The notes: generated from the sequence alone by a model not told the origin. 64,000 nt of DNA from Nocardioidaceae bacterium (GCA_030655315.1 JAURVT010000028.1:1-64000), one strand, 5' to 3'; shown: positions 1 to 10,117, counted from the stretch's first letter. Translations and numbers: made by a program.

Positions 1-486
1 GCGCTCGTGCTGGGCGGCTGCGGCGCGCTCGACCGCGTGCCCCGCCCCGCGCCGCGACGCCGCGAGGCCGACGCGGACGAGCCCCTCGTGGCCGCGGCGC
101 TGGCCGACCAGCAGCAGGTGCTCGCCACCGCCGTCGCCACCCGCACGGCGCATGCCGCCCTCGCCGGCACCCTCGACCCGGTCGTCGAGCACCACCGCGC
201 CCACGTGAGCGTGCTGGGCGGGACCCCGGCCACCGGCACGCCCACGCCCTCCGGCACCGCCACGTCGAGCTCCCCCGCGACCACGGCTCCCCCGCCGGCC
301 GACCCCGCCGCCGCGCTCGCCGCCCTCGGCGAGGTCGAGCGGGCCGCGGCCGAGGCCCGGGGGCAGGACGCCACGACGGCTGCGTCCGGCGACCTCGCCC
401 GGATGCTCGCGGCGATGTCGGCCGGCCAGGCCCAGCACGTCGTCGTGCTCGGCGCCGCCGTCCGCACCCTCCAGGCCGCGCCGTGA
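1..486 (+). CDS. Putative lipoprotein, 5' end outside the window
   Basis: The frame is open from the first base, so the true start lies upstream of the window. The first visible residues, A-L-V-L-G-G-C with the Cys codon at 19-21, look like the end of a lipoprotein signal peptide with lipobox LGGC; the mature protein would then be lipid-anchored outside the membrane. What follows is Ala- and His-rich helical sequence broken by a Thr/Pro/Ser low-complexity linker, then a second helical part. Its stop overlaps the start of the next, ferritin-like gene by 4 bp (GTGA), so the two are probably coupled in translation and act together. I recognise no enzyme motif and assign no function. Confidence 0.6.
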   Translation, partial: ALVLGGCGALDRVPRPAPRRREADADEPLVAAALADQQQVLATAVATRTAHAALAGTLDPVVEHHRAHVSVLGGTPATGTPTPSGTATSSSPATTAPPPADPAAALAALGEVERAAAEARGQDATTAASGDLARMLAAMSAGQAQHVVVLGAAVRTLQAAP

Positions 487-923
487 GCGCCGGGACGGCC
501 GACGAGGGGCTGGTCGAGGCGTGGCAGCAGGCCCTGGCCGCCGAGCACGCCTCGGTCTACGGCTACGGCGTGCTGGCTGGGCGTCTGGACCGTGACTCCC
601 CCGCCCAGGTCCGCGCGACCGGGGCCTACCGCGTCCACCTGGCCCGCCGCGACACGCTGGCCGCCCGCGTCGCCGACGCCGGGGCCACGCCGGTCCAGCC
701 CGCGCCGGCCTACGACCTCGGCGGCCCGGTCACCGACGCCGGCTCCGCCCGGCTGGTGGCCCAGCGGATCGAGGACCGGTGCACCGTCGTGCACGCGGTC
801 GTGGTCTCGGCCGCCGACGGCGACCGGCGCACCGAGGCGCTCGGCTGGCTCACCGACTGCGCCACGCGGCTCGTCGGGTGGGGCGGCTCGGCCACGGCGC
901 TCCCGGGCTTCGAACGGCCGTAA
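483..923 (+). CDS. Ferritin-like DUF4439 domain protein
   Basis: A 146-residue, mostly helical protein. The N-terminal segment with Glu21-His22 followed by an aromatic stretch (SVYGYG) and the paired Arg-rich helices match the ferritin-like four-helix DUF4439 family found next to lipoproteins in actinobacteria. No signal peptide or membrane segment is visible. The GTG start overlaps the stop of the upstream lipoprotein gene by 4 bp, which fixes the start. The family is named for fold similarity; metal binding is not shown here and only one obvious Glu-His pair is visible, so a catalytic role would be a guess. Confidence 0.7.
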   Translation: MSAGTADEGLVEAWQQALAAEHASVYGYGVLAGRLDRDSPAQVRATGAYRVHLARRDTLAARVADAGATPVQPAPAYDLGGPVTDAGSARLVAQRIEDRCTVVHAVVVSAADGDRRTEALGWLTDCATRLVGWGGSATALPGFERP

Positions 924-962
924 ACGGCTCGACCGGCCGGGTCGCGGACGGCAGGGTGGGCT

Positions 963-2114
963 ATGGCCTGGCCGACCCGCACCTTCCCCGACGACGTCCC
1001 CACGCTCACCCGCGGTGACGTGGTCCTGCGCCCGCACCGGGCGGACGACGACGACGCGATCGTCCGGCAGTGCACCGACCCGGCGTCCGTGCGCTGGACC
1101 ACCGTGCCGCTCGGCTACGACCGCGAGATGGCGCTCGGGTGGGTCGCCGACGGCGTCGGCGAGGGGTGGCGCGACGGCACCGAGCACCTGTTCGCGATCG
1201 AGAGCACCCACCCCGACGGCGTCCGACGGTTCTCGGGGTCGCTGTCCCTGAGGGACGAGGGCGACGCGAGGGCCGAGGTGGCCTTCGGCCTGCACCCCGA
1301 CGCCCGCGGCCGCGGCGTGATGGCCACCGCGCTCGACCTCCTGCTGGACCACGGGTTCGACGCGCTCGGTCTGCGGACCGTGGTCTGGTGGGCCGAGGCG
1401 GGCAACGTCGCGTCGCGCCGGGTCGCCTGGCGCAGCGGGTTCACGTTCGCCGGGACGATGCGGCGCTGGCTCGACCACCGCGGCACCCACGTCGACGCCT
1501 GGGTCGCGACGCTGCACCGCGACGACCCACGTCGTCCCGTCACCGCCTGGCTCGAGGCCGGCGACCTGACCACGGCGAGGTTCCGGCTCCGGGAGCTGCG
1601 CGAGACCGACGCCGACCGCGTCGTGGAGGGGTGCTCGGACCCGCGCACCCAGCACTGGCTCAACTTCCTGCCCGCGCCGTTCACCCGTGCGGACGCCGTC
1701 GCGTACGTGCACCGCACGCAGGTCGAGCGCGCCCAGGGCACCGCCGTCGTCTGGGCCGTCACGGCCCGTGACGACGACCGCCTGCTCGGCACCGTCGGCG
1801 TCCCGCGCCTCGGCCGGCACTCCGCGGAGATCGGCTACTGGACCCATCCCGACGCGCGGGGCACCGGTCTGTCGACCGAGGTCGTCGACGCCGTCGTCAC
1901 CTGGGCCCTGCGACCGGTCGAGGCAGACGGGCTCGGCGTGCGCCGCGTCCACGTCAAGGTCGCCGACGGCAACACCGCGTCCCGCCGCGTGGCCGAGGCC
2001 AACGGCCTCACCCTCTACGGGCGCGAGACCTCCTCGGAGACCATGCGCGACGGCACCGTGGTCGACATGCTGCTGCTCGAGCGCGTCCTCACCCCACCGG
2101 GCGGCACGGCCTAG
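963..2114 (+). CDS. Tandem GNAT N-acetyltransferase (two domains)
   Basis: A 383-residue cytoplasmic protein made of two GNAT acetyltransferase domains in a row, roughly residues 15-165 and 190-375. Each has the acetyl-CoA loop (HPDARGRGV in the first, HPDARGTGL in the second) followed by the usual N-x-x-S-R-R-V-A helix. Both copies look like the RimJ/RimL subgroup that acetylates protein N-termini or small amines. Both loops are intact, so both halves may bind acetyl-CoA; the acceptor is unknown. The ATG at 963 follows a purine-rich stretch (AGGGTGGG) at suitable distance. Confidence 0.85.
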   Translation: MAWPTRTFPDDVPTLTRGDVVLRPHRADDDDAIVRQCTDPASVRWTTVPLGYDREMALGWVADGVGEGWRDGTEHLFAIESTHPDGVRRFSGSLSLRDEGDARAEVAFGLHPDARGRGVMATALDLLLDHGFDALGLRTVVWWAEAGNVASRRVAWRSGFTFAGTMRRWLDHRGTHVDAWVATLHRDDPRRPVTAWLEAGDLTTARFRLRELRETDADRVVEGCSDPRTQHWLNFLPAPFTRADAVAYVHRTQVERAQGTAVVWAVTARDDDRLLGTVGVPRLGRHSAEIGYWTHPDARGTGLSTEVVDAVVTWALRPVEADGLGVRRVHVKVADGNTASRRVAEANGLTLYGRETSSETMRDGTVVDMLLLERVLTPPGGTA

Positions 2115-2117
2115 GCT
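2112..2117 (+). promoter_or_regulatory. Leaderless-type -10 element of the DUF1707 gene
   Basis: TAGGCT, then 7 bases, then the ATG at 2125, with no Shine-Dalgarno sequence between. This TANNNT-to-start spacing is the pattern of leaderless actinobacterial transcripts. Confidence 0.5.
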
Positions 2118-2124
2118 GGACGCC

Positions 2125-2748
2125 ATGTCGAGCGACCCGCACCCCCGCCGCGGCCTGCGGGCGAGCGACGCCGACCGCGAGGCCGTGGTGGAGATCCTGC
2201 GCGACGCGGCCGCCGAGGGACGGCTGTCCTTCGAGGAGATGGACGAGCGGCAGGACGCCGCGTTCGCCGCGCGCACCTACGCCGAGCTCGAGCCGCTGGT
2301 GGCCGACCTGCCCGACGCCGACCTCCCCTGGCGCACCACGGCCCACCCCGCCGCGGTGCCGGCGCGGTCGCACGACGAGGCCCTGACGATCACCGCGGGC
2401 GGCACCAACCAGGCCCGGCGGGGACGCTGGACGGTGCCCTCCCGGCTGGTGCTCCACCCGCAGGTGTCGAGCATCGTCCTCGACTTCCGGCGCGCGGCCT
2501 GCGCCCACCGGGTGGTTGCCGTCGAGGTGCACGGCGGCGTCGGCAACGTCACCCTCGTCGTGCCCGACGGCTGGGGCGTCGACGCCGACCAGCTGCGCTC
2601 GTCGTGGGGCACCGTGCGCAACAAGCGCCAGCAGGCCGCCGAGCGCGGCCTGCCGACGCTCGTCGTCACCGGCGGCATCGGCATGGGCACCTTCCGGGCC
2701 CGGGCCGCGCTGTTCTACGAGCGCCTCGGCGACTCCACGGAGCCCTAG
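2125..2748 (+). CDS. DUF1707 domain protein
   Basis: A 207-residue protein. Residues about 10-62 carry the DUF1707 signature (L-R-A-S-D-A-D-R-E near the start, then F-E-E-M-D-E-R), a short helical domain very common in actinobacteria. The C-terminal half is beta-rich with [11 protein letters not shown], resembling the LiaF-type C-terminal domain of envelope-stress proteins. No membrane segment is seen. The ATG at 2125 was chosen over the much longer upstream frame because the domain begins there and a -10-like hexamer sits just before it. The gene ends in a CTAG shared with the stop of convergent proS. Confidence 0.8.
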   Translation: MSSDPHPRRGLRASDADREAVVEILRDAAAEGRLSFEEMDERQDAAFAARTYAELEPLVADLPDADLPWRTTAHPAAVPARSHDEALTITAGGTNQARRGRWTVPSRLVLHPQVSSIVLDFRRAACAHRVVAVEVHGGVGNVTLVVPDGWGVDADQLRSSWGTVRNKRQQAAERGLPTLVVTGGIGMGTFRARAALFYERLGDSTEP

Positions 2749-4490
2749 GAGAGCCGGGCCACCACGTCGGCGAGCGGCACGTCGCTGCGCTCCCCGCTGC
2801 GACGGTCCTTGACCTCGACGACGCCGTCGACGAGCCCCCGACCGACCACGACGATGGTGGGCACGCCGATCAGCTCGGCGTCCTTGAACTTCACGCCGGG
2901 CGAAACCTTGCGGCGGTCGTCGTAGAGCACCGTGACGCCGGCGGCCTCGAGGTCGGTCGCGAGCGTCTCGGCCGCCTCGAAGATCGCGTCGTCCTTGCCG
3001 GTGGCGACCAGGTGCACGTGGGCGGGCGCGATCTCGCGCGGCCAGATGATCCCGGCCTCGTCGTGGGAGTTCTCGACGATCGCGGCGACGGCGCGCGAGA
3101 CGCCGACGCCGTAGGAGCCCATCGTCACGGTGACGAGCTTGCCGTTCTCGTCGAGCACCTTGAGGTCGAGCGCCTCGGCGAAGCGGCGCCCGAGCTGGAA
3201 GATGTGCCCCATCTCGATGCCGCGGGCCAGCTCGAGCGGACCGGAGCCGTCGGGGGCGGGGTCGCCCTCGCGGACCTCGGCGGCCTCGATCACGCCGTCG
3301 CCGGTGAAGTCGCGTCCGGCCACGAGGTCGATCACGTGCGAGCCGGCCACGTCCGCGCCGGTCACCCAGCGCGTGCCCTCGACGACGCGGGGGTCGAGCA
3401 GGTAGCGGATGCCCGACGGGTGGTCGCTGCCCAGCGCCCCGGGCCCGATGTAGCCCTTGACCAGCGCCGGGTTCGCGGCGAAGTCGGCCTCGGTGAAGGC
3501 CTCCACCTCGGCGGGCTCCACCTGCGCGCCGAGGCGCTTCTCGTCGACCTCCCGGTCTCCGGGCAGGCCGATCGCGACCGGCTCCCGGGTGCCGTCGGGG
3601 TGCCGGAGCACCACGACGACGTTCTTCAGGGTGTCGGCGGCGGTCCAGGCGCGGTCGTCGCGCGGGAAGGCGTCGTTGAGGTGGTCGACGAGGGTGTCGA
3701 TGGTCGGGGTGTCGGGGGTCTGCTCGGCGTGGGCCGCGGGCGCGTCGTCGTACGGCACGACATCGGGCACGGGCACCCGGACGGCCTCCACGTTGGCCGC
3801 GTAGCCACCGGGGCTGCGGACGTAGGTGTCCTCGCCGTTCTCGGCGATCGCGAGGAACTCCTCGCTCGCCGAGCCGCCCATCGCGCCCGACATCGCCGCG
3901 ACGATGACGTAGTCGAGGCCGAGACGCTCGAAGATCCGGACGTAGGCCTCGCGGTGCGCCTGGTACGACGCCATGAACTGCTCGTCGGTCAGGTCGAAGG
4001 AGTAGGAGTCCTTCATGACGAACTCGCGGCCGCGCAGGATGCCCGCACGGGGTCGCGACTCGTCGCGGTACTTGGTCTGGATCTGGTAGAGCATCACCGG
4101 CAGGTCCTTGTACGACGTGTACAGGTCCTTGACCAGGAGGGTGAACATCTCCTCGTGCGTGGGGCCGAGCAGGTAGTCGTTGCCCTTGCGGTCCTGCAGC
4201 GTGAAGATGTTGTCGCCGTAGTCGCTCCAGCGGTTCGACGCCTCGTAGGGCTCGCGGGGCAGGAGCGCCGGGAAGTGCACCTCCTGGGCGCCGATCGCGT
4301 CCATCTCCTCGCGCACGACGCGCTCGACGTTGCGCAGCACCGTCCAGCCGAGCGGCAGCCAGGAGTAGATGCCGGGCGCGGCGCGGCGGACGTAGCCGGC
4401 GCGGACGAGGAGCCGGTGGCTCGGGACCTCGGCATCCGCGGGGTCGTCGCGCAGGGTGCGCACGAAGAGGCGGGACATGCGGGTGACCAT
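2745..4490 (-). CDS. proS: Proline--tRNA ligase, bacterial type with insertion domain
   Basis: Charges tRNA-Pro with proline in the cytoplasm. The 581-residue product has the length of the bacterial long form: class II catalytic core with motif 2 around residues 140-160 ([17 protein letters not shown]), an editing INS domain at about 230-410, motif 3 (GSYGVGVSR) near 455 and a C-terminal anticodon-binding domain. The ATG at 4490 is chosen because GAGGA lies 6 bases upstream; a second ATG four codons in (4478) is possible. It is the last gene of a minus-strand run and follows the DoxX-like gene by 8 bp. Its TAG stop shares the palindrome CTAG with the convergent DUF1707 gene. Confidence 0.97.
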   Translation of the reverse strand: MVTRMSRLFVRTLRDDPADAEVPSHRLLVRAGYVRRAAPGIYSWLPLGWTVLRNVERVVREEMDAIGAQEVHFPALLPREPYEASNRWSDYGDNIFTLQDRKGNDYLLGPTHEEMFTLLVKDLYTSYKDLPVMLYQIQTKYRDESRPRAGILRGREFVMKDSYSFDLTDEQFMASYQAHREAYVRIFERLGLDYVIVAAMSGAMGGSASEEFLAIAENGEDTYVRSPGGYAANVEAVRVPVPDVVPYDDAPAAHAEQTPDTPTIDTLVDHLNDAFPRDDRAWTAADTLKNVVVVLRHPDGTREPVAIGLPGDREVDEKRLGAQVEPAEVEAFTEADFAANPALVKGYIGPGALGSDHPSGIRYLLDPRVVEGTRWVTGADVAGSHVIDLVAGRDFTGDGVIEAAEVREGDPAPDGSGPLELARGIEMGHIFQLGRRFAEALDLKVLDENGKLVTVTMGSYGVGVSRAVAAIVENSHDEAGIIWPREIAPAHVHLVATGKDDAIFEAAETLATDLEAAGVTVLYDDRRKVSPGVKFKDAELIGVPTIVVVGRGLVDGVVEVKDRRSGERSDVPLADVVARLS

Positions 4491-4498
4491 GGTGTTCC

Positions 4499-4879
4499 TC
4501 ACTCGCCCTGTCGGGCGGCCTTGAGAGCGGTGGTGACGAGGGGCACCTGAAGCGGCAGGCGGGCGAGCGTGCCCAGCTTCCAGGCACGGGTGGCGCGCGG
4601 GCTGCGGTGCGCGGTGACGGCCATCTGGACGTTGCCGGGGAGCACGCCGACCATCAGCGCGGCGGCGGCCAGACCCCCGAGACGGCGCGTGCGAGGGTGC
4701 AGCAGCGCGGCGGCGCAGGCCAGCTCGGCGACGCCGGACGCGTGGACGATCGCCCGCGGCGAGCCCGGCAGGCTCCGCGGGATCATCGGCTCGAAGATCG
4801 CCGGACGCGCGAGGTGGCCGACGCCCGCGACGGCGAGGATCGCCGTCAGGGCCTTGACGTCGAGGGTCGTGGTGGGCAC
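4499..4879 (-). CDS. DoxX-like small membrane protein
   Basis: A 126-residue hydrophobic protein with about four membrane-spanning segments and the conserved G-x-x-x-L-x-R-P and H-A-S-G-V-A-E-L elements of the DoxX/MauE-like family. Members are often near redox or sulfur genes, but the function of this branch is not known. It is 8 bp upstream of proS and probably co-transcribed with it. The GTG start at 4879 is preceded by TAGGGT at 6 bases, so it may also have its own leaderless promoter. Confidence 0.7.
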   Translation of the reverse strand: MPTTTLDVKALTAILAVAGVGHLARPAIFEPMIPRSLPGSPRAIVHASGVAELACAAALLHPRTRRLGGLAAAALMVGVLPGNVQMAVTAHRSPRATRAWKLGTLARLPLQVPLVTTALKAARQGE

Positions 4880-4885
4880 CTGAGG

Positions 4886-4891
4886 ACCCTA
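4886..4891 (-). promoter_or_regulatory. Leaderless-type -10 element of the DoxX-like gene
   Basis: Read on the minus strand: TAGGGT, 6 bases, then GTG at 4879. No ribosome binding site lies between. Confidence 0.5.
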
Positions 4892-4918
4892 CCGGTCCGG
4901 GGCGCCCGGCCTCCCGCC

Positions 4919-5305
4919 TCAGCCCCCCGCGGCCACCCCGTCGAGGTACAGCCACCGGCCGTCCTCGCGCACGAAGCGGCTCCGCTCGCGCTGCTGCCCC
5001 CGGCCCTCGGGTCCGCGGTGGAAGGCGCAGAACTCGACCACGCCGTCGGTGTCGAACGGGCCGCCCGCGCTGGTCGCGAGGACGTCGAGGCGGTACCAGC
5101 GACGGTCCGCGTCGAGCTCGAGCGACGCCGGCCGGGTGCTCGGGTGCCACGTCGCGAGCAGGTAGGCCGGGTTAACAGCCGCGAACGCGCTGAACCGGGA
5201 GCGCATCAGCTGCTCGGCGGTCTGCGCGACGGCGTCGCCACGGTGCAGCCGCCCGCAGCAGTCGTCGTAGGGCAGGCCCGACAGGCAGGGGCAGCGGCCG
5301 GGCAC
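4919..5305 (-). CDS. YchJ-family protein (SEC-C-like motif plus NTF2-like domain)
   Basis: A 128-residue protein. The N-terminus has a Cys-rich SEC-C-like zinc motif (C-P-C-L-S-G...D-D-C-C-G), followed by the YchJ/UPF0225 signature [12 protein letters not shown] and an NTF2-like beta-rich domain ending in a W-L-Y-L-D-G segment. The biochemical function of the family is unknown; SEC-C motifs bind zinc. The GTG at 5305 lies 15 bases after the stop of the upstream acetyltransferase, so the gene belongs to the same minus-strand run. Confidence 0.85.
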   Translation of the reverse strand: MPGRCPCLSGLPYDDCCGRLHRGDAVAQTAEQLMRSRFSAFAAVNPAYLLATWHPSTRPASLELDADRRWYRLDVLATSAGGPFDTDGVVEFCAFHRGPEGRGQQRERSRFVREDGRWLYLDGVAAGG

Positions 5306-5320
5306 GTCAGGCTCGACCCG

Positions 5321-6163
5321 TCAGAACAGGATCGACGCGAACGTCGCGACCTGGCGGAACCCGACGCGGGCGTAGGACCGGCGGGCGGCGACGTTGTGGT
5401 CGTTGACGTAGAGGGTGACGGTGGGCGCGATCGAGCGCATCGCCTCGGCCACCACGGCGGCCATGCCCGTCTCGGACAGGCCCTCGCCGCGGCGGCTGGG
5501 GTCGACCCAGACGCCCTGCACGTGGCAGCCGGCGTCGGTGGCCGCGGTGACCTCGGCCTTGAACACCACTAGGTCGTCCTCGATGATCGCGAACGCCCAG
5601 CCCTTGCTGATCAGCTGCGCGACGCGGGCCCGGTAGCTGTGACGGCCGGGCGCCTCGGGGCTCTCGCCGATCTCCTCGGTGAACATCGCGACGCTGGCCG
5701 GGTAGAGCAGGTCGAGCTCGTCCATCAGGACGCGGCGCACGCGGGGGTCGGGCTCGACGGCCGGCGGGCCGTCGATCAGCAGGAACGGCTGGTCGAGCCG
5801 CAGCGAGCGCGCCTCGCCCCAGCTCGGCCGCACGTGCTCCCACAGTGCGAGGACGTCGTCGCGCGGGCCGAGGAGCGAGGACGACATCCGCGCCATCGTG
5901 GCGGCGCGACGACCGAAGGCGTCGAGCGCGGCCGGGGTGGCCGAGACGGGCACGAGGTTGGCCGCCACGTGGCACGCCGACACCATCGTCTCGCCCTCGT
6001 AGTAGCCCCACATGTGTCCGCCGAACCAGCGCGGCTCGAGCCGCGTCGTGGTGAGGCGGTGGTCGACGAAGACGTTGAGGATCGGGTCCTGCCGGACCAC
6101 CCGGGTCAGCTCGGGCAGGTCGGCGGGACCGAGCGTGCGCACGCCGTCCCGTGTACCGAGCAC
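5321..6163 (-). CDS. DUF4081 plus GNAT acetyltransferase
   Basis: A 280-residue protein with an N-terminal DUF4081-like region (about 1-150) and a C-terminal GNAT fold (about 160-280) with the CoA loop V-D-P-S-R-R-G-E-G-L and V-N-D-H-N-V-A-A-R-R. It is the counterpart of the acetyltransferase found beside ispG in many actinobacteria (Rv2867c in M. tuberculosis, from memory). The GTG at 6163 is preferred because GGAGG stands 8 bases upstream; the frame is open to 6214 without a ribosome binding site. The acceptor substrate is unknown. Confidence 0.82.
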   Translation of the reverse strand: MLGTRDGVRTLGPADLPELTRVVRQDPILNVFVDHRLTTTRLEPRWFGGHMWGYYEGETMVSACHVAANLVPVSATPAALDAFGRRAATMARMSSSLLGPRDDVLALWEHVRPSWGEARSLRLDQPFLLIDGPPAVEPDPRVRRVLMDELDLLYPASVAMFTEEIGESPEAPGRHSYRARVAQLISKGWAFAIIEDDLVVFKAEVTAATDAGCHVQGVWVDPSRRGEGLSETGMAAVVAEAMRSIAPTVTLYVNDHNVAARRSYARVGFRQVATFASILF

Positions 6164-6230
6164 CAGACCGACCTCCCCTGTCACCCCGACCCTACCGGCG
6201 GACGCCGACACCACGCCCGCCCGGAGTCGC

Positions 6231-6287
6231 CGAGATACGGCTTCTGCACCACCGCGGACGCTCCGGTGGTGCAGAACCCGTGTCTCG
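6231..6287. repeat. Long palindrome, 24-bp arms, behind ispG
   Basis: Arms at 6231-6254 and 6264-6287 with a 9-base loop; 22 of 24 positions pair, with core CTGCACCACCG/CGGTGGTGCAG. It lies 30 bases past the ispG stop, where a terminator would be expected, but it has no T-run and is longer than most terminators. It may be a REP-like element of a different family from the one at 14.3 and 39.1 kb. Confidence 0.75.
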
Positions 6288-6316
6288 CGGAGGGGTGAGG
6301 AGATCTTGCGCGGGGG

Positions 6317-7465
6317 CTAGGAGATCTTGACCTCGGCCGAGGCGCCCTCGACGGGCTCCATGTCCTCGGCGAGGCGCAGGGCCTCCTCGATCAGCGTCTC
6401 GACGATCTGCGACTCCGGGACGGTCTTGATGACCTCGCCCTTGACGAAGATCTGGCCCTTGCCGTTGCCGGAGGCGACGCCGAGGTCGGCCTCGCGGGCC
6501 TCCCCCGGGCCGTTCACGACGCAGCCCATGACCGCGACGCGGAGCGGCACCTCCATGCCCTCGAGGCCGGAGGTGACCTCCTCGGCGAGCTTGTAGACGT
6601 CGACCTGGGCGCGTCCGCAGGACGGGCAGGAGACGATCTCGAGCTTGCGCGGGCGCAGGTTGAGCGACTGCAGGATCTGGATGCCGACCTTGACCTCCTC
6701 GACCGGCGGGGCCGAGAGCGAGACGCGGATGGTGTCGCCGATGCCCTTGCCGAGCAGGTAGCCGAACGCCGTCGCGCTCTTGATCGTGCCCTGGAAGGCC
6801 GGGCCGGCCTCGGTGACGCCGAGGTGCAGCGGCCAGTCACCGCGCTCGGACAGCATCTCGTAGGCGGCGGCCATGATGACCGGGTCGTTGTGCTTGACCG
6901 AGATCTTGAAGTCGTGGAAGCCGTGCTCCTCGAACAGCGACGCCTCCCACATGGCCGACTCCACCAGCGCCTCGGGCGTCGCCCGGCCGTACTTCTCCAT
7001 CAGGCGCCGGTCGAGCGACCCGGCGTTGACGCCGATCCGGATCGAGGTGCCCCGGTCGGCGGCCGCCTTGGCGATCTCCTTGACCTGGTCGTCGAACTTG
7101 CGGATGTTGCCCGGGTTGACCCGGACGGCCGCGCAGCCCGCGTCGATCGCGGCGAAGACGTACTTGGGCTGGAAGTGGATGTCGGCGATCACCGGGATGT
7201 TGGACTTGCGCGCGATGTCGGGCAGCGCGTCGGCGTCGTCGGTGCTCGGGCAGGCCACGCGGACGATGTCGCAGCCCGACGCGGTGAGCTCGGCGATCTG
7301 CTGCAGCGTCGAGTTCACGTCCGAGGTGAGCGTCGTGGTCATCGACTGCACCGAGATGGGGGCGTCGCCGCCCACCTCCACCGTGCCGACGCGGATCTTG
7401 CGGGTCTTCTTCCGCGGCGCCAGCGTCGCCGGCGGAGGTGCGGGCATGCCCAGGTCGACGCTCAT
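6317..7465 (-). CDS. ispG: 4-hydroxy-3-methylbut-2-en-1-yl diphosphate synthase (flavodoxin)
   Basis: Converts methylerythritol cyclodiphosphate to HMBPP in the MEP isoprenoid pathway, an iron-sulfur reaction in the cytoplasm. The 382-residue product has the TIM-barrel start ([10 protein letters not shown]), the V-R-V-N-P-G-N segment and the three cluster cysteines in C-P-S-C-G-R and G-C-V-V-N-G-P-G-E, all intact. The ATG at 7465 gives a short variable N-terminal tail typical of actinobacteria. It lies 23 bp after rseP and belongs with dxr, an earlier step of the same pathway, in one minus-strand operon. Confidence 0.97.
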   Translation of the reverse strand: MSVDLGMPAPPPATLAPRKKTRKIRVGTVEVGGDAPISVQSMTTTLTSDVNSTLQQIAELTASGCDIVRVACPSTDDADALPDIARKSNIPVIADIHFQPKYVFAAIDAGCAAVRVNPGNIRKFDDQVKEIAKAAADRGTSIRIGVNAGSLDRRLMEKYGRATPEALVESAMWEASLFEEHGFHDFKISVKHNDPVIMAAAYEMLSERGDWPLHLGVTEAGPAFQGTIKSATAFGYLLGKGIGDTIRVSLSAPPVEEVKVGIQILQSLNLRPRKLEIVSCPSCGRAQVDVYKLAEEVTSGLEGMEVPLRVAVMGCVVNGPGEAREADLGVASGNGKGQIFVKGEVIKTVPESQIVETLIEEALRLAEDMEPVEGASAEVKIS

Positions 7466-7488
7466 GGGTGGAGTTCGGTCCCTTCGGA

Positions 7489-8802
7489 TCAGGTCAGTTG
7501 CAGCGGGTTGACGATGTCCACGTAGATCAGCAGGACGCCCATCACCAACAGTACGGCGCCCACCGCATAGGCCACGGGGAGCATCTTCCCGACGTCGACC
7601 GGACGTGGCTCAGGTCGCCCGGACACCCGGGCGAAGGCCCGCTTGAGCCCCTCCCACAGCGCGCCCACGATGTGGCCGCCGTCGAGCGGGAGCAGCGGGA
7701 TGAAGTTGAACAGCGCGATGAACAGGTTGATCGACGCGAGCAGGCTGATGACGAAGGCCACCCGGTCCTTGACCGGCGCCGAGTCGTCCGAGGCCACCTC
7801 GCCGGCGATCCGGCCCGCGCCGACGACGCTGATCGGGCTGTCGTCCTCCCGCACGCCGCCGACCGCCGCCTTGGCCACGCTGACCATGCGCTGCGGCAGG
7901 TGCAGGATCGCCTCGCCCGTGGCGACGGTCAGCGAGCCCATCTGCTGGACGGTGTACCCCACGCCCTGGCGCACGTAGGCGCGCGTCGGCTCGACGCCGA
8001 GGAAGCCGACGTCCTCGACCCGGTCGGGGTCGATCTCGCCCGAGCTGCTCACGGCCTGGCGCGGGATGACCTGGGTGCTGACCGGGCGGGTGATGGTCTC
8101 GCCGTCGCGCACGTAGGTGATGGGCACGGTGGCCGACCCGTTGGCGCGGATCAGCCGGGTCAGCTGCTCCCACCCCGAGACCTGCGTGCCGTCGAACGCG
8201 GTGATCTCGTCGCCCGCGCGGAGTCCCGCGGCGGCGGCCGGCGCGGCGGGGTCGGTGGACACGCACGCCCGACCGGCCTCGGAGTCGGCGATGACGCACT
8301 GCGACACGGCGTTGACGGTGGTGGTCGGGGTGTTGGCGCCGATGACCGAGAACAGCAGCAGGAACAGGACGAAGGCGATCGCGATGTTGACCATCGGTCC
8401 GCCGGCCATGACGATCAGCTTCTTCCACCACGGCTGGCGGTAGAACATCCGCGGCCCGTCCTCGGGCCCGACGTCCTCGTACTCGGCGCTGCGGGCGTCC
8501 GAGATCAGCTGCGTGAACATGCCGGTATTGGACTTGCGGACGTGCGTGTCGTCCTCGCCCGGCTCGGGCGGGAGCATGCCGACGAGCTTGACGAAGCCGC
8601 CGAGCGGGAAGGCCTTGAGCCCGTACTCGGTCTCGCCGCGGCGGACCGACCAGACGGTGCGCCCGAACCCGACGAAGTACTGGGTGACCTTGACCCCGAA
8701 CTTCTTCGCGGGGTACATGTGGCCGACCTCGTGCAGCGCGATCGAGGCGATGATCCCGACGGCCACGACGGCGACGCCGAGAATGTAGAGCAGCACCGTC
8801 AC
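7489..8802 (-). CDS. rseP: Site-2 zinc metalloprotease RseP/Rip1 family (M50)
   Basis: Intramembrane protease that cuts membrane-anchored anti-sigma factors and related proteins. The 437-residue product shows the zinc motif HEVGH at residues 24-28 in the first membrane helix, a central PDZ domain ([11 protein letters not shown]) and the second catalytic motif L-P-L-D-G-G-H near the C-terminus, with further membrane helices around it. The GTG start overlaps the dxr stop by 4 bp (GTGA), which fixes it and couples the two. The order dxr-rseP-ispG is conserved in actinobacteria (Rip1 in M. tuberculosis). Confidence 0.95.
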   Translation of the reverse strand: MTVLLYILGVAVVAVGIIASIALHEVGHMYPAKKFGVKVTQYFVGFGRTVWSVRRGETEYGLKAFPLGGFVKLVGMLPPEPGEDDTHVRKSNTGMFTQLISDARSAEYEDVGPEDGPRMFYRQPWWKKLIVMAGGPMVNIAIAFVLFLLLFSVIGANTPTTTVNAVSQCVIADSEAGRACVSTDPAAPAAAAGLRAGDEITAFDGTQVSGWEQLTRLIRANGSATVPITYVRDGETITRPVSTQVIPRQAVSSSGEIDPDRVEDVGFLGVEPTRAYVRQGVGYTVQQMGSLTVATGEAILHLPQRMVSVAKAAVGGVREDDSPISVVGAGRIAGEVASDDSAPVKDRVAFVISLLASINLFIALFNFIPLLPLDGGHIVGALWEGLKRAFARVSGRPEPRPVDVGKMLPVAYAVGAVLLVMGVLLIYVDIVNPLQLT

Positions 8803-10028
8803 TGCTGGTCCTCCTGCTGGTCCACGATGGCGCCCGCGCGCTCGCGGGCCCAGGCGTCGGCGGCCAGCACGTCGTGCACCGTCAGCGCCGTGGTCGAGCG
8901 TACGTCGTCGTCACCAAGGTGCTGCGTGAGAACGTCGGCGACGACGTCCATCATCGCGGGAAAGCGCAGCAGCCCGTCGCGGAAGGCCTGGACGCAGACC
9001 TCGTTGGCGGCGTTGTAGACCGCGGGCGCCGTGCGTCCGTGCTCCCCCGCCCGACGCGCGAGCGCGACCGCGGGGAAGGCGCTCTCGTCGAGCGGTGCGA
9101 ACTCCCACGACGTCGGGCGCGACCAGTCGCACGGCCGCGACGCGCCCGGCAGGCGGTCGGGCCAGGCGAGGCCGAGCCCGATCGGCAGCTTCATGTCCGG
9201 CGGCGAGGCCTGGACCATCGTCGAGCCGTCGACCATCTCGACCATCGAGTGCACGGTCGAGGTGGGGTGCACCACGACGTCGATGCGGTCGAAGGGGATG
9301 TCGAACAGCAGGTGCGCCTCGATCACCTCGAGGCCCTTGTTGACCAGGCTGGCGGAGTTGATCGTGATGACCGGGCCCATGTCCCAGGTCGGGTGGTTCA
9401 TCGCGTCGGCGACGGTGACGTCCTCCATCTGCGCCCGCGTGCGGCCGCGGAACGGCCCGCCGCTGGCGGTCACGACGAGCCGCGCGACGTCCTCGGGACG
9501 CTCGCCCCGCATCGCCTGCGCCAGGGCGGAGTGCTCGGAGTCGACCGGGGCCATCTGCCCCGGGCGGGCCGCGGCGGTCACGACCGGGCCGCCCACGATC
9601 AGCGACTCCTTGTTGGCCAGCGCCAGCAACGACCCGGCCTCGAGCGCCGCGAGCGTCGGGAGCAGGCCGACCGACCCGGTGATCGCGTTCAGCACGACGT
9701 CGCAGGGCAGGGCCCCCACCTCGGTGGCGGCGTCCGGGCCGGCGACGATGCGCGGGAGCCTCGCGTCGCCCGTGGCGTACCCGCGACGCTGCACCTCGGC
9801 GTAGAGCGCGAGCTGCACGTCCTGCACGGCGCTCGCCCGGGCGACCGCGAGCACCGGCACGTCGTGCTCGAGCACCTGGCGGGCGATCAGGGCGGGATCG
9901 CTGCCACCGGCGGCGATCCCCACGACGCGGAAGCGGTCGGGGTTGTCGCGGACCAGCTCCAGCGCCTGGGTGCCGATCGAGCCGGTGGAGCCGAGGATGA
10001 CGACGTCGCGGCGTCCGTGGGTGGGCAT
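8799..10028 (-). CDS. dxr: 1-deoxy-D-xylulose 5-phosphate reductoisomerase
   Basis: Makes 2-C-methyl-D-erythritol 4-phosphate from DXP with NADPH, the committed MEP-pathway step. The 409-residue product has the NADPH loop GSTGSIG at residues 13-19, L-A-N-K-E-S-L, the catalytic loop S-E-H-S-A, the H-P-T-W-D-M-G segment and [10 protein letters not shown]. The ATG at 10028 is the start because the Rossmann strand begins eight residues later; the frame is open far upstream but runs through a terminator and the ABC permease in another frame. First gene of the dxr-rseP-ispG run; a CAGACT hexamer lies 6 bases before the ATG. Confidence 0.97.
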   Translation of the reverse strand: MPTHGRRDVVILGSTGSIGTQALELVRDNPDRFRVVGIAAGGSDPALIARQVLEHDVPVLAVARASAVQDVQLALYAEVQRRGYATGDARLPRIVAGPDAATEVGALPCDVVLNAITGSVGLLPTLAALEAGSLLALANKESLIVGGPVVTAAARPGQMAPVDSEHSALAQAMRGERPEDVARLVVTASGGPFRGRTRAQMEDVTVADAMNHPTWDMGPVITINSASLVNKGLEVIEAHLLFDIPFDRIDVVVHPTSTVHSMVEMVDGSTMVQASPPDMKLPIGLGLAWPDRLPGASRPCDWSRPTSWEFAPLDESAFPAVALARRAGEHGRTAPAVYNAANEVCVQAFRDGLLRFPAMMDVVADVLTQHLGDDDVRSTTALTVHDVLAADAWARERAGAIVDQQEDQQ

Positions 10029-10059
10029 GGGCCCAGTCTGGCAGCCGCGCCCCGGACGT

Positions 10060-10105
10060 GGCTCGACGCTCCGGCCCACCCCCGTGGGGGCCGGAGCGTC
10101 GAGCC
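10060..10105 (-). terminator. Strong hairpin terminator after the ABC permease
   Basis: Perfect 18-bp stem (10060-10077 with 10088-10105) and a 10-base loop, 12 bases past the permease stop and upstream of dxr. It lacks a T-tract, as is usual in high-GC actinobacteria. Confidence 0.75.
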
Positions 10106-10117
10106 GGTCGGGAGGGT

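Noticed and set aside
2604-4550. Long open frame on the plus strand opposite proS (648 codons)
   Set aside because: Antisense shadow of a high-GC gene; no family resemblance, and proS on the other strand is complete.
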